Assembly (NCBI RefSeq): GCF_044142105.1
Contig: NZ_JBGTYM010000001.1
Span: forward strand, 372,001-436,000
Direction: 5' to 3'
Origin: Pseudogemmobacter sp044142105
Lineage (GTDB): Bacteria; Pseudomonadota; Alphaproteobacteria; Rhodobacterales; Rhodobacteraceae
DNA: 64,000 nucleotides
Numbering within the stretch: position 1 is the stretch's first letter; every line of letters begins with the position of its first letter. A model generated the notes under the pieces. That model searched no databases. It was not told the origin of the DNA and was given only the letters and a program-made list of their open reading frames with translations. A program made the position numbers and the translations under genes. Shown here in pieces: positions 24,801 to 33,714 of this stretch.

Positions 24801-26546
24801 CTATTCGGCCGCTGCGGCCGCTTCCTCCCCGGTGACCCAGGCCTCGCGCAGCGCCCAGTCGCGGCGCTCTTTGAAACTCGGCTCCTGCACCAGTGCCGCG
24901 ATCCGCGCCGCATGGGCTGCGCAGGCCGCCTCATGCAGCCCCATCAGGATCTTGTCCTTGGCAAGATGCGTTTTGTGCCAGACCTTGGCGCGCTTGAGCT
25001 GCGCGTCATAACCGTTTGAAATTTCTTCCATCCTGTTACGCTGGCGCCAATAGGTGCGGCTGACCTGCTTGCCCGTCACCACCACATCGCCGCGATACAT
25101 CTTGGCCAGATAGCTATCGAGCGAGCGCAGCGGAAAGTGCTCCAGCCGGACAAGGCCATAGCTGCCTCGGCAGTCATGGCCGTTCTCACCGCGATCCGCC
25201 ATGAAATGCCCGGTCGGCCGGCCTGCACCGTCCAGCCAGCGCAGCGGCCCCAGATCGGTCCGCATGTCTGGCCGATGATTGCGCAGCTTCTCGACCTTTT
25301 CGGACAGGCGCACGATCGACTTGACCCCGCGCCGCGACTTGAACTTGCCGGGGGTCAAGGTCTGGTGGCCGGGGAACAGTTCCGTCATCCAGCCGGGCAT
25401 GAAATGTTCATGGCCGTTGCAACCATGGTTGACCTCGGAGACCGAGATCACGTCAAAGGCGCCGGTGGCGGCGAACAGGGCGTTCAGCGTTTGGTCGCCG
25501 ACCCTCACGTTCAGGAATTCGTCGACATCCATCGAGATGAAGATATCGGCCTGGCGCATGGCCGGAAGGTGATGGGCATAGGCCAGTGCGATGGGCTGCA
25601 AGGCCGGACTTTGTTGCAAGAGCGCCGGGTTGGGCAGGTGCTGCACATGGCCAAGATCGGCAAGCCGGTCCAGCAGCAGGTCGGTGCCGTCGCTGCAATC
25701 ATTGGTGAAGACGGTGATGTTGGTGACGCCCATCGCCTTGTGCCAGGCCAGCCATTCCAGGAGGAACGGCCCTTCATCCTTCATGCAGGTGGCGACGAAG
25801 ACGCGTGGTTCGGCAATTGGCCAGGACCGGAAATCGCGCGGCGGAAAGGGCAGGGCGACGGGCGGCGTCGCCCGTTCCAGAAGCTGGACGGTCGACTCCG
25901 CCTTGTTCTCGGCGGCAAGGGTCAGGCCCCTGGCGGCGAGAGTGGCAAGGATGCGGGCCAGCCCGTCTTCGCCATAGACCTTGGGGTGGAACTCGACCAC
26001 CATGGCGCGGACGCCCGACAGGTCGGCCCCGTCGAAAAGTCCCATTTCGCCGCCCTCGATATCCGAGACGATGACCGTGGGGTTCACTTCGGCGATCAGC
26101 TCTTTCAGACCCCAGCGGCGCAGGCTGACCTTGCGGGAATAGGCGCGGCTGTCGGGTTCCATGGAGGAGGCCCAGAAATCGGGACGGAGGTAGAAGTCGA
26201 TCTCCGGCCCGTCTTCGGCGGTCGCCACGCCGTTGCGCAGATCGACATTGCTGATGCCGTTCAGGCGATGGGTCTCGCGGATCAGCGGGATCAGGTCGGG
26301 ATTGGCCTCGATCGTGGTGACGCTTTCTATGCCCGGGATCAGCCCGGCGACAGTCGAGAGCAAGCCCACCCCGGACCCGAGTTCCAGCACCCGGTCGCCA
26401 GGCCGAAGGAGACGGCGCAGACTGGCACATTCGCCGCCCTCATAGCGGTTGTTGCGCATGGGGCGTTCTATCTTGGGCGTTATGATCGACGGGACAAAGG
26501 GAACCCTGATACCCGAGGTGGTAAGGATCTCGTCATACTGCAGCAT
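24801..26546 (-). CDS. FkbM-type methyltransferase fused to a glycosyltransferase (GT2/GT92-like)
   Basis: A 581-aa two-domain protein. Residues about 30-230 form a class I methyltransferase of the FkbM kind: VLELGSGVGLLSTVAG (SAM motif I), VTTIEANPDLIPLI and IVSDIEGGEMGLFD. Residues about 250-560 form a glycosyltransferase: VATCMKDEGPFLLEWLAWHKAMG, TNDCSDGTDLL and the DxD-like FISMDVDEFLNV, typical of GT_2_4 proteins of surface polysaccharide loci. No transmembrane segment is seen, so it is cytoplasmic. Start ATG 26546 (MLQYDEIL) is preferred over 26594, whose extra residues are basic and unconserved-looking. It stands alone, with no other capsule genes nearby. Confidence 0.8.
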   Translation of the reverse strand: MLQYDEILTTSGIRVPFVPSIITPKIERPMRNNRYEGGECASLRRLLRPGDRVLELGSGVGLLSTVAGLIPGIESVTTIEANPDLIPLIRETHRLNGISNVDLRNGVATAEDGPEIDFYLRPDFWASSMEPDSRAYSRKVSLRRWGLKELIAEVNPTVIVSDIEGGEMGLFDGADLSGVRAMVVEFHPKVYGEDGLARILATLAARGLTLAAENKAESTVQLLERATPPVALPFPPRDFRSWPIAEPRVFVATCMKDEGPFLLEWLAWHKAMGVTNITVFTNDCSDGTDLLLDRLADLGHVQHLPNPALLQQSPALQPIALAYAHHLPAMRQADIFISMDVDEFLNVRVGDQTLNALFAATGAFDVISVSEVNHGCNGHEHFMPGWMTELFPGHQTLTPGKFKSRRGVKSIVRLSEKVEKLRNHRPDMRTDLGPLRWLDGAGRPTGHFMADRGENGHDCRGSYGLVRLEHFPLRSLDSYLAKMYRGDVVVTGKQVSRTYWRQRNRMEEISNGYDAQLKRAKVWHKTHLAKDKILMGLHEAACAAHAARIAALVQEPSFKERRDWALREAWVTGEEAAAAAE

Positions 26547-26600
26547 CGGCTCGACCTCTGGCCCCCGATCGCGCCGCTGTGGCGGACGTCGCAACGGGCA

Positions 26601-26626
26601 AACCCGGCCTTGACGGCCGGTTGTTT
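26601..26626 (-). terminator. Hairpin downstream of serS
   Basis: AACC(C)GGCC, loop TTGAC, GGCCGGTT, about 54 bases past the serS stop, with one bulged base. On the minus strand it is followed by TGCCCG with little U, so it is at best a moderate terminator between serS and the glycosyltransferase gene. Confidence 0.4.
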
Positions 26627-26679
26627 CCTTGGGCGAAACTATGCACAGGCGCGCGGGGCGCGGTCAAGCCGCGCCGGGA

Positions 26680-27969
26680 TCAGACCAGCGTGCCTTCGGG
26701 CGAAATCCGGGTCTTGCCGCCCAGATAGGGATGCAGCGCCACCGGCAGATCGACCGAGCCATCCGCCTGCTGGCCGTTTTCCAGCACGGCAATCAGGCAG
26801 CGACCGACCGCAAGGCCCGAACCATTCAGCGTGGACACGAAGTCGGGTTTGCCGCCCGCAGGCCGGAAGCGGGCGTTCATGCGGCGGGCCTGGAACTGGC
26901 CGCAGGTCGAGACAGAAGAAATCTCACGATAGCGGTTTTGGCCCGGCAGCCAGACCTCAAGGTCATGGGTCTTCTGCGCGCCAAAGCCCATGTCGCCGGT
27001 GCACAGAACAATGGTGCGATAGGGCAGACCCAGCTTTTCAAGGATCGCCTCGGCGCATTTCGTCATGCGCTCATGCTCTGCCAGGGCGGTGTCGGGGGTG
27101 CAGATCGTCACCATCTCGACCTTCTCGAACTGGTGCTGGCGCAGCATGCCGGTGGTGTCCTTCCCCGCCGAACCCGCTTCCGATCGGAAGCACTGGGTAT
27201 GGGCGGTCATGCGGATCGGCAGGACTGTCTCGTCCAGGATGTCGCCCGCGACGGAGTTGGTCAGGGTGACCTCGCTGGTCGGGATCAGCCACCAGCCGTT
27301 GGTGGTCTGGTAGCTGTCCTCGGCGAATTTGGGCAGCTGGTTGGTGCCATACATCGCCTCTTCCTTGACCAGAACCGGGGTCCAGGTCTCGGTCAGGCCG
27401 TGTTCGGTGATATGGGTGTCCAGCATGAACTGCGCCAGCGCGCGGTGAACGCGGATCACCGCGCCTTTCAGCACCACGAAACGCGCGCCCGACAGTTTGG
27501 CGGCCATGGCGAAATCCATGCCGGGTTTGACGCCGGCGATGTCGAAATGCTCGACCGGGGTGAAGTCAAAGTCGCGCGGCGCGCCCCAGCGGCGGATTTC
27601 GACGTTGTCGTCCTCGTCGGCGCCCTCGGGAACTTCGGACAGGGGAAGATTGGGGATGCGCATCAGAAGGTCGCGCAGGCGGGCATCCTCGGCATCGGCT
27701 TCGGCCGTGAGAAGGCCGATCTGGGTCTTCTTCTCGGCCACGAGGGCGCGCAGGCGTTCAAATTCTGCGTCATCGCCGCGGGCCTTGGCGGCGCCTACCT
27801 CTTTCGAGGCGCGGTTCTGTTCGGCGGTGGCGGTCTCGGCGGCCTGAATCTTGGCGCGGCGGTCGGCATCCAGGGCCAGCAGTTCCGGCGAGGCGGCGGG
27901 CAGACCACGTCGGGCCAGCGCCGCATCGAAGGCGGCGGGATTTTCGCGGATCGCTTTGATATCGTGCAT
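26680..27969 (-). CDS. serS: Seryl-tRNA synthetase
   Basis: A 429-aa class II aminoacyl-tRNA synthetase. The N-terminal coiled-coil arm (about 30-100, ASPELLALDADRRAKIQAAE onward) holds the tRNA long variable arm. The catalytic core has FRSEAGSAGKDTTGMLRQHQF (motif 2 region), YREISSVSTCGQFQARR and motif 3 in NGSGLAVGRCLIAVLEN. ATG 27969 gives the family N-terminus MHDIKAIRENPAAFDAAL; the frame is open further upstream but without conservation. Confidence 0.97.
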   Translation of the reverse strand: MHDIKAIRENPAAFDAALARRGLPAASPELLALDADRRAKIQAAETATAEQNRASKEVGAAKARGDDAEFERLRALVAEKKTQIGLLTAEADAEDARLRDLLMRIPNLPLSEVPEGADEDDNVEIRRWGAPRDFDFTPVEHFDIAGVKPGMDFAMAAKLSGARFVVLKGAVIRVHRALAQFMLDTHITEHGLTETWTPVLVKEEAMYGTNQLPKFAEDSYQTTNGWWLIPTSEVTLTNSVAGDILDETVLPIRMTAHTQCFRSEAGSAGKDTTGMLRQHQFEKVEMVTICTPDTALAEHERMTKCAEAILEKLGLPYRTIVLCTGDMGFGAQKTHDLEVWLPGQNRYREISSVSTCGQFQARRMNARFRPAGGKPDFVSTLNGSGLAVGRCLIAVLENGQQADGSVDLPVALHPYLGGKTRISPEGTLV

Positions 27970-28282
27970 GGCGCGCTGCCCCCGAACAGAGTGTCGGCGC
28001 CTTATGCCAGATGGGGCGAGACGGGGGAAGGGGAGTTGTCCCATCGTGGGACAGTCGTGTCATCGCATAGAAATCAATGACTTGATTCTTGAATTTTACG
28101 ATTTGTAAACTTCTTCGCCGCCACGATGCGGCAGCGGTTGCCATCCGGGAAACGATCCGTTCGCAGCAGGCAGGTTGCGCGGACCGCACCGGGGCGATAC
28201 CGCGGGGTTGACCGTGTGAAATGGAACACGCGCCGCGGATGCGTCCGGGCGTTGCAGGGAGGGTAGGCTGGTCTCGGGCAGC
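27970..28282. other. 313-base divergent gene-free region
   Basis: This lies between serS and the acyltransferase, both reading away. It contains a perfect 7-bp dyad TGTCCCA-TCG-TGGGACA at 28037-28053 and a markedly AT-rich stretch at 28069-28112, the likely site of promoter(s). I see no gene. The dyad sits 68-84 bases upstream of serS; a T-box is not expected in this group and none is seen. Confidence 0.5.
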
Positions 28283-29320
28283 ATGGGACGATCGCTCGTA
28301 GGCACCGCAGGAAATGGGTTCGCCGAGGGCGCGGGCGCTGCAGCGGTGTCGCATGCCGACGGGGCATCTGTGACGGCGCCGGCATGCGTCCCTGCAGGGC
28401 TGGTCAAGGAGAATGTCCGCCCGCAAACCCGCATCGCCGCGCTGGACCTTGGCCGTTTCCTGGCCGCATTCGGAATCGTCTGGGCCCATGCCGGCGCCCC
28501 TGGTGCCCAGGCGGGGTATACGGCTCTTGGTCTGTTCCTCGTGATGACGGGCTACCTGGCTGTCGGATCATATCAGCGAGCGCCCGGACCGGGCTTCTGG
28601 GCGGCGCGCGCCCGGCGCATCCTGGTGCCCTGGCTGATCTGGTGCGTGATCTTCCGCGTGCTGCATGACGTCGTGGGACACAACCCGTTCCGGCTGTTGT
28701 CCGAGCCGTTCAGTCTGCTGATCGGACCCGCAATCCATCTTTGGTTTCTGCCCGCAGCAATGCTGGCGCTGCTTTTCGTGCCTGGCCTTGCGAGAGATAT
28801 CGTCTCGCGCGCGGCTCTGATCCGCGCCACGGCGGGTCTGGTCGTGCTGTCAGCGCTTCTGGTTGCGGTGCAAACCGGAGCAGGGCCGCTGGACGGCCAT
28901 CTGCTGCCAGAGCCGTTCCCGCAATGGTCTTTCTCGCTGCCGATCTATCTTTGGGGTGTGCTGCATGCGCTGGCGCTGCGGCTTGGTGCGGGAAGGCTCA
29001 CCCTGGCAGGCGCCGTCTTGGCAAGTGCGGCCAGCTGGGCGGTTGTGCCGGGTCTTGCCTCGGTCCAGATGATCCTTTCGGCGCTGGCCTTCGAAGCGCT
29101 GCGCCGCCTGCCGTTGCACGGTTCGTCGGCTCGGGGCGCGCTGTGGCTGGGCAGCCATGCCTTTGGCATCTATCTGATGCATCCCTTCTTCACGCTTCTG
29201 GCCTACAAGTTCCTTGGACCGGACCTGCCCAAGGCTCTTTTGGCATTGGTGTCCTTTGGCGGGGCCTTCTTCGCCACGGCGGTTCTGTTGCAACTGCCGC
29301 TTGCCAGACGGCTGGCCTGA
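28283..29320 (+). CDS. Acyltransferase-3 family membrane protein
   Basis: A 345-aa integral membrane protein with about ten hydrophobic helices. The family opening RIAALDLGRFLAAFGIVWAH lies at about residues 49-68; its usual His is at H68. The conserved ARRILVPWLIWC and the C-terminal FGIYLMHPFF are also present. These enzymes O-acylate sugars or lipids of the envelope. The first 45 residues are low complexity, so the true start could be GTG 28370 instead of ATG 28283. It is unlinked to other polysaccharide genes except the nearby methyltransferase/glycosyltransferase fusion. Confidence 0.8.
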   Translation: MGRSLVGTAGNGFAEGAGAAAVSHADGASVTAPACVPAGLVKENVRPQTRIAALDLGRFLAAFGIVWAHAGAPGAQAGYTALGLFLVMTGYLAVGSYQRAPGPGFWAARARRILVPWLIWCVIFRVLHDVVGHNPFRLLSEPFSLLIGPAIHLWFLPAAMLALLFVPGLARDIVSRAALIRATAGLVVLSALLVAVQTGAGPLDGHLLPEPFPQWSFSLPIYLWGVLHALALRLGAGRLTLAGAVLASAASWAVVPGLASVQMILSALAFEALRRLPLHGSSARGALWLGSHAFGIYLMHPFFTLLAYKFLGPDLPKALLALVSFGGAFFATAVLLQLPLARRLA

Positions 29321-29481
29321 CCGTTTTGCCCCCCTGAAACGGGACAAAGCCGCGATCTGGCCGCGCATCGCCGAATGGCCACAGTGTTCTGCGTGCCTAT
29401 TCTTGTCGCGGTGAAACCGCCCCTCTGGCATCGCGGCACAAAACCCCTTACATGGTCCGCGACGCTGAAAGAGGACCACAG

Positions 29482-29817
29482 ATGTTTGCAACCCCCGCCT
29501 TCGCCCAGGCCGCAGGCACCGCCGCCGGTGCGCCGTCGATCCTGAACTCGTTCCTCATCCCGATGGTGCTGGTGTTCGGGATCATGTATTTCCTGATGAT
29601 CCGCCCGCAGCAGAAGAAGATGAAGCAGCACAAGGCGATGATCGAAGCGCTGCGCCGGGGTGATCAGGTGGTCACGCAGGGCGGCATCCTGGGCAAAGTG
29701 TCCAAGGTGCAGGAAGACGGCATGGTCGAGGTGGAAATCGCCGATGGCGTGAAGGTCAAGGTTCTGCGGCACACCATCGTGAATGTGCTGAACAAGACCG
29801 AACCTGCTGCCGCCTGA
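29482..29817 (+). CDS. yajC: Preprotein translocase accessory subunit YajC
   Basis: A 111-aa single-pass membrane protein of the SecDF-YajC complex. After a short N-terminus come a transmembrane helix (about 25-43, LIPMVLVFGIMYFLMI), the signature RPQQKKMKQHKAM, and the Sm-like cytoplasmic part (LRRGDQVVTQGGILGKVSKV). ATG 29482 has GAGGA upstream. The 10-base gap to secD indicates one operon. Confidence 0.95.
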   Translation: MFATPAFAQAAGTAAGAPSILNSFLIPMVLVFGIMYFLMIRPQQKKMKQHKAMIEALRRGDQVVTQGGILGKVSKVQEDGMVEVEIADGVKVKVLRHTIVNVLNKTEPAAA

Positions 29818-29827
29818 GGCTTTTGAC

Positions 29828-31495
29828 ATGACCCGTTCCTCGCTGTGGAAGCGCCTCCTGATCGGTCTGGTTTGCCTATGGGGCGTGCTGGCCTCGCTGC
29901 CAAATGCCTTCTACGGGAGGGTCGAGTTACATAACGATGCTGTGGCCGAGATCGAGAAGGCCAATGGCGTGGCCACATCCGAACAGGATGTGGCATTGGC
30001 CGCGTGGCCGAATTGGCTGCCCTCATCGCTGATGAATCTGGGACTAGACCTGCGGGGCGGGGCGCATCTTCTTGGCCGGGTCGAACTGGCCGATGTTTAC
30101 AAGGCACGGATGGACTCGCTTTGGCCCGAGGTGCGCGACGCGATGCGTGATCTGCGCGACCAGGTCGGGGCCGTGCGCCGCGCGCCGGCGCCGGACGGCA
30201 CGCTGCGGGTGACGCTGTCAGAGCCTTCGGGCATGGCCGCGGCGATCGAGGCAGTGCAGAAACTGTCGCAACCAGTCATCACCCTGACCGGCGTCGGGCA
30301 ATCGACGCTGGACGTGACCGCCGATGGCGCCGACATGGTGATCACCCTGTCCGAAGCCGAACAGCGCGCCACCGACGACCGGACCATGCAACAAAGCCTT
30401 GAGATCATCCGCAACCGGGTCGACGAGGCGGGGACGCGCGAGCCGACCATCCAGCGCCAGGGGACGGACCGTATCCTGATCCAAGTGCCGGGCATCGGCT
30501 CGGCGGCCGAGTTGAAAGGTCTGATCGGCACCACCGCGAAGCTGACCTTCAACCCGGTGGTGCGCACCACCACCAATGCGAATGAAAGCCCCGGCGCGCG
30601 CAATCTTCTTCTGCCGTCCCGCGAGCAGAAGGGGGTCTACTATGTCATCGAGGAGACGCCGGTCGTTTCGGGTGAAGAACTGACCGATGCGCAGCCCTCG
30701 TTCGACCAGAACAACCGCCCCGCGGTAAGCTTCCGGTTCGACGGCACCGGCGCACGCAAGTTCGGGGATTACACCGCCGCCAATATCGGTGCGCCTTTCG
30801 CCATCGTGCTGGACGGCGAGGTGATCTCGGCGCCGGTGATCCAGTCGCATATCGCGGGTGGTTCAGGCATCATCACCGGCAGTTTCACGGTGGAAGAGGC
30901 AACGGAGCTGGCGGTCCTTCTGCGCGCGGGCGCCTTGCCCGCGAAAATGGAGTTCCTGGAAGAGCGGACCATCGGGCCCGAGCTTGGTGCGGATTCGATC
31001 GCGGCCGGCAAGCTCGCCGCGGTAATCGGCCTTGTCGCGGTTGCGGGCTATATGATCGCCTCTTACGGCCTGTTCGGGACTTTCGCGGTCCTGGCGCTGG
31101 CGGTGAACCTGGTGCTTCTGGTGGCGATCCTGTCAAGCATCGGTGCCACCCTGACGCTGCCGGGCATCGCCGGGATCGTGCTGACCATGGGCATGGCGGT
31201 TGATGCCAATGTGCTGATCTTTGAGCGTGTGCGCGAAGAGCTTCGTGCCGGCATGTCGCCGGGCCGAGCGATGGATGCCGGGTTCGAGCGAGCCTTCTCG
31301 GCGATCTTCGATTCGAACATCACCGGGCTTCTGGTCGCGTTGATCATGTTCTTCATCGGCTCTGGCGCGGTGCGCGGTTTTGCGGTGACGACCTCGATCG
31401 GCATTCTCACCTCGATGTTCACCGCCGTCTATGTGACACGCCTGATCATCGAGCTTTACCTGGGCTGGCGCCGGCCCAAGGCAATCGTGGTCTAA
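29828..31495 (+). CDS. secD: Protein translocase subunit SecD
   Basis: A 555-aa proton-driven export subunit. The first transmembrane helix is followed by LGLDLRGGAHLLGRVELAD (the SecD D1 signature), a large periplasmic domain with GTDRILIQVPG, and six-helix RND core elements (GMAVDANVLIFERVREEL, containing the conserved Asp). The length is normal. It lies in the yajC-secD-secF operon. Confidence 0.97.
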   Translation: MTRSSLWKRLLIGLVCLWGVLASLPNAFYGRVELHNDAVAEIEKANGVATSEQDVALAAWPNWLPSSLMNLGLDLRGGAHLLGRVELADVYKARMDSLWPEVRDAMRDLRDQVGAVRRAPAPDGTLRVTLSEPSGMAAAIEAVQKLSQPVITLTGVGQSTLDVTADGADMVITLSEAEQRATDDRTMQQSLEIIRNRVDEAGTREPTIQRQGTDRILIQVPGIGSAAELKGLIGTTAKLTFNPVVRTTTNANESPGARNLLLPSREQKGVYYVIEETPVVSGEELTDAQPSFDQNNRPAVSFRFDGTGARKFGDYTAANIGAPFAIVLDGEVISAPVIQSHIAGGSGIITGSFTVEEATELAVLLRAGALPAKMEFLEERTIGPELGADSIAAGKLAAVIGLVAVAGYMIASYGLFGTFAVLALAVNLVLLVAILSSIGATLTLPGIAGIVLTMGMAVDANVLIFERVREELRAGMSPGRAMDAGFERAFSAIFDSNITGLLVALIMFFIGSGAVRGFAVTTSIGILTSMFTAVYVTRLIIELYLGWRRPKAIVV

Positions 31496-31509
31496 GGGGG
31501 AGAATACTC

Positions 31510-32484
31510 ATGGCCTGGCGTCTGAAACTTGTCCCCACCCACACCAAGATCGACTTCTTCAGGTGGCAGTTCCTGACCTTCGGGGTATCGGTCCTGGCTT
31601 CGGTCGTGTCGATCATCCTGGTCCTGACTGTCGGCCTGAATCTGGGCATCGATTTCAAGGGCGGTACCACCATCCGCACCGAAAGCACCACGGTGGTCGA
31701 TGTCGGTGCCTATCGTGAAGCTCTGGCCAAGCTGGATCTGAGCGATGTCACGATCACTGAAGTCAATGATCCCTCGTTCCGCGCCGACCAGCATGTCGCG
31801 CAGATCCGCATCGGGCCGAAAGAAGGCGAAGAGGCGGTGACGCCCGAATCCATCGCCGCGCTGGAAGCCGCGCTGACCCAGCTTGATCCGGCGATCACCT
31901 TTCCGGCGGTCGAATCCGTCGGACCCAAGGTCTCGGGCGAACTGATCTGGAAGGCGCTTCTCTCGATCGCCGCGGCTTCGGCGGGCATCCTGGTCTATGT
32001 CTGGATGCGCTTTGAATGGCAGTTCGCGGTCGGCTGCGTTGCTGCGTTGATCCATGACGTGATCGTCACTGTGGGTGTCTTCGCGCTGTTCCAGTTGAAG
32101 TTCGACCTGTCGATCGTGGCGGCCCTGCTGACGATTCTGGGCTATTCGGTGAATGACACGGTCGTCATCTTCGACCGGCTGCGCGAGAACCTGGCCAAAT
32201 ACAAGTCCATGCCCCTGCGCGAGATGATGAACCTCACCGCGAACGAGACCCTGAGCCGGACGATCATGACGGCGACCACGACCTTCCTGTCGCTTCTGGT
32301 CCTGTTCATTTTCGGCGGCGACGTGATCCGCGGTTTCGTGTTCGCGATGCTGTTCGGCGTGGTGATCGGCACTTATTCGACGCTCTATGTGGCCAAGAAC
32401 ATCGTGCTTTTCCTGGGCGTTGATCGCGGCGACAAGCCGAAGAAATCGGCCACACCCGACGAATTCGCCAAGGTTGATGCCTGA
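31510..32484 (+). CDS. secF: Protein translocase subunit SecF
   Basis: A 324-aa partner of SecD. LGIDFKGGTTIR follows the first helix, and the core motif GYSVNDTVVIFDRLREN contains the family's functional Asp. About six transmembrane helices are present. The start follows GGGGGAG by seven bases, 14 bases after the secD stop. A Mth938-like gene follows 13 bases later in the same direction. Confidence 0.96.
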   Translation: MAWRLKLVPTHTKIDFFRWQFLTFGVSVLASVVSIILVLTVGLNLGIDFKGGTTIRTESTTVVDVGAYREALAKLDLSDVTITEVNDPSFRADQHVAQIRIGPKEGEEAVTPESIAALEAALTQLDPAITFPAVESVGPKVSGELIWKALLSIAAASAGILVYVWMRFEWQFAVGCVAALIHDVIVTVGVFALFQLKFDLSIVAALLTILGYSVNDTVVIFDRLRENLAKYKSMPLREMMNLTANETLSRTIMTATTTFLSLLVLFIFGGDVIRGFVFAMLFGVVIGTYSTLYVAKNIVLFLGVDRGDKPKKSATPDEFAKVDA

Positions 32485-32497
32485 ACGGGGGCGGGGA

Positions 32498-32854
32498 ATG
32501 CGCCTGACCGAGATCAGCTATGACACGGCCAGGCCGGTCGAGGGCTATGGTCGGGACTTCTTCCGCATCGGCGGGCAGGTGCTGCACGGTGCCTGCCTGA
32601 TCACCCCCTGGGATGCCGGGCCCTGGGGTGGATTGGAGGATGTGTTGGCGCCGTTGGCCCTCGCGGGCAGGATCGACGTGCTGTTCCTTGGCATGGGCAA
32701 GGAGATTGCCCATGCGCCCGCAGAGTTTCGTGCCGCTTTGGAAGAGGTTGGGATCGGGGTCGAGGTGATGAATTCACCCGCCGCCTGCCGGACCTACAAC
32801 GTGCTTTTGTCCGAGGGGCGCCGCATCGCCCTGGCGGTCTTGCCGGTCGGCTAA
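32498..32854 (+). CDS. Mth938/NDUFAF3-like domain protein
   Basis: A 118-aa cytosolic protein of the Mth938 (DUF498) fold related to mitochondrial complex I assembly factor NDUFAF3. Signature elements are GRDFFRIGGQVLHGACLI, DVLFLGMGKE and GIGVEVMNSPAACRTYNVLLSEGR. It is the last gene of the yajC-secD-secF operon, an order kept in many alphaproteobacteria. ATG 32498 has GGGGGCGGGG just upstream; ATG 32477 would overlap secF. Confidence 0.82.
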   Translation: MRLTEISYDTARPVEGYGRDFFRIGGQVLHGACLITPWDAGPWGGLEDVLAPLALAGRIDVLFLGMGKEIAHAPAEFRAALEEVGIGVEVMNSPAACRTYNVLLSEGRRIALAVLPVG

Positions 32855-32875
32855 GCCCGCGCGGTTGCCGGACGC

Positions 32876-33658
32876 TCAGGCGGCGAGCGCGACCCAGGCA
32901 GGCACATGGTCCGAGGGCTTGTCGCCCGCGCGGACCTGCTTGTCGATCCCGGCCTCGTCCAGAAGGTCCGCCGCCTGCGGCGACAGAAGCAGGTGGTCGA
33001 TGCGGATGCCGTTGCCGCGTTCCCAAGCATTGGCCTGGTAATCCCAATAGGTATAGAGGCCCGGGCGCGGATCACGGATGCGGATGGCGTCGGTCATGCC
33101 CAGCCAGTGCAGGCGGCGCAGCGCGGCACGGCTTTGCGGCAGGAACAGCGCATCCTCCAGCCAGGCCTCGGGCTTGGTCGCGTCGATGGGCTGAGGAATC
33201 ACGTTGTAATCGCCCAGAAAGACGACCGGCATTTCTTCGGCCAGCAACACGCGCGCCCGTGCTTCCATCCGCGCCATCCAGCCCAGCTTGTAATCGTATT
33301 TCGGGCCTGGCGCGGGGTTGCCGTTCGGCAGATACAGGCCGCAGACCCGCACGGCACGGGCGGGACCGATCACCGTCGCCTCGATCCAGCGCGCCTGTTC
33401 GTCGCTGTCATCGCCTGGCAATCCACGTGTCACATCCTCAAGCGGTAGTTTTGACAGGATCGCCACTCCGTTGAAGCTTTTCTGACCATGGGTTTCGACG
33501 CGATAGCCCATGTCTTCGAACATCTCGCGCGGGAAACTGTCATCCTGGCTTTTGATCTCTTGCAGGCAGACCACATCGGGCTGGGCCTCGGTCAGCCAGC
33601 GCGGCAGCGCCTCGATCCTTGCCTTGATGCCGTTGATGTTGAAGGTAGCGATCTTCAT
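32876..33658 (-). CDS. xthA: Exodeoxyribonuclease III
   Basis: A 260-aa AP endonuclease/3'-exonuclease for base-excision repair. Motifs are MKIATFNINGIKARIEALPRW at the start (Asn ligand), VVCLQEIKSQDD (catalytic Glu), LYLPNGNP, VFLGDYNVIP and a C-terminal IRIDHLLLSP plus KPSDHVPAW (catalytic Asp-His). It is convergent with the Mth938-like gene, 21 bases apart. The start at 33658 is preferred since the motif starts immediately. Confidence 0.95.
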   Translation of the reverse strand: MKIATFNINGIKARIEALPRWLTEAQPDVVCLQEIKSQDDSFPREMFEDMGYRVETHGQKSFNGVAILSKLPLEDVTRGLPGDDSDEQARWIEATVIGPARAVRVCGLYLPNGNPAPGPKYDYKLGWMARMEARARVLLAEEMPVVFLGDYNVIPQPIDATKPEAWLEDALFLPQSRAALRRLHWLGMTDAIRIRDPRPGLYTYWDYQANAWERGNGIRIDHLLLSPQAADLLDEAGIDKQVRAGDKPSDHVPAWVALAA

Positions 33659-33714
33659 GGCGGTCCCTCTCGTTGGCGCCAGACTAGTGGCATCCCCCGG
33701 CGAGGGAAAGACCG

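Noticed and set aside
28069..28112. A T-box or riboswitch before serS
   Set aside because: The AT-rich run lacks a T-box sequence and specifier structure. T-boxes are rare outside Firmicutes, and serS here reads the opposite way to some of the features.
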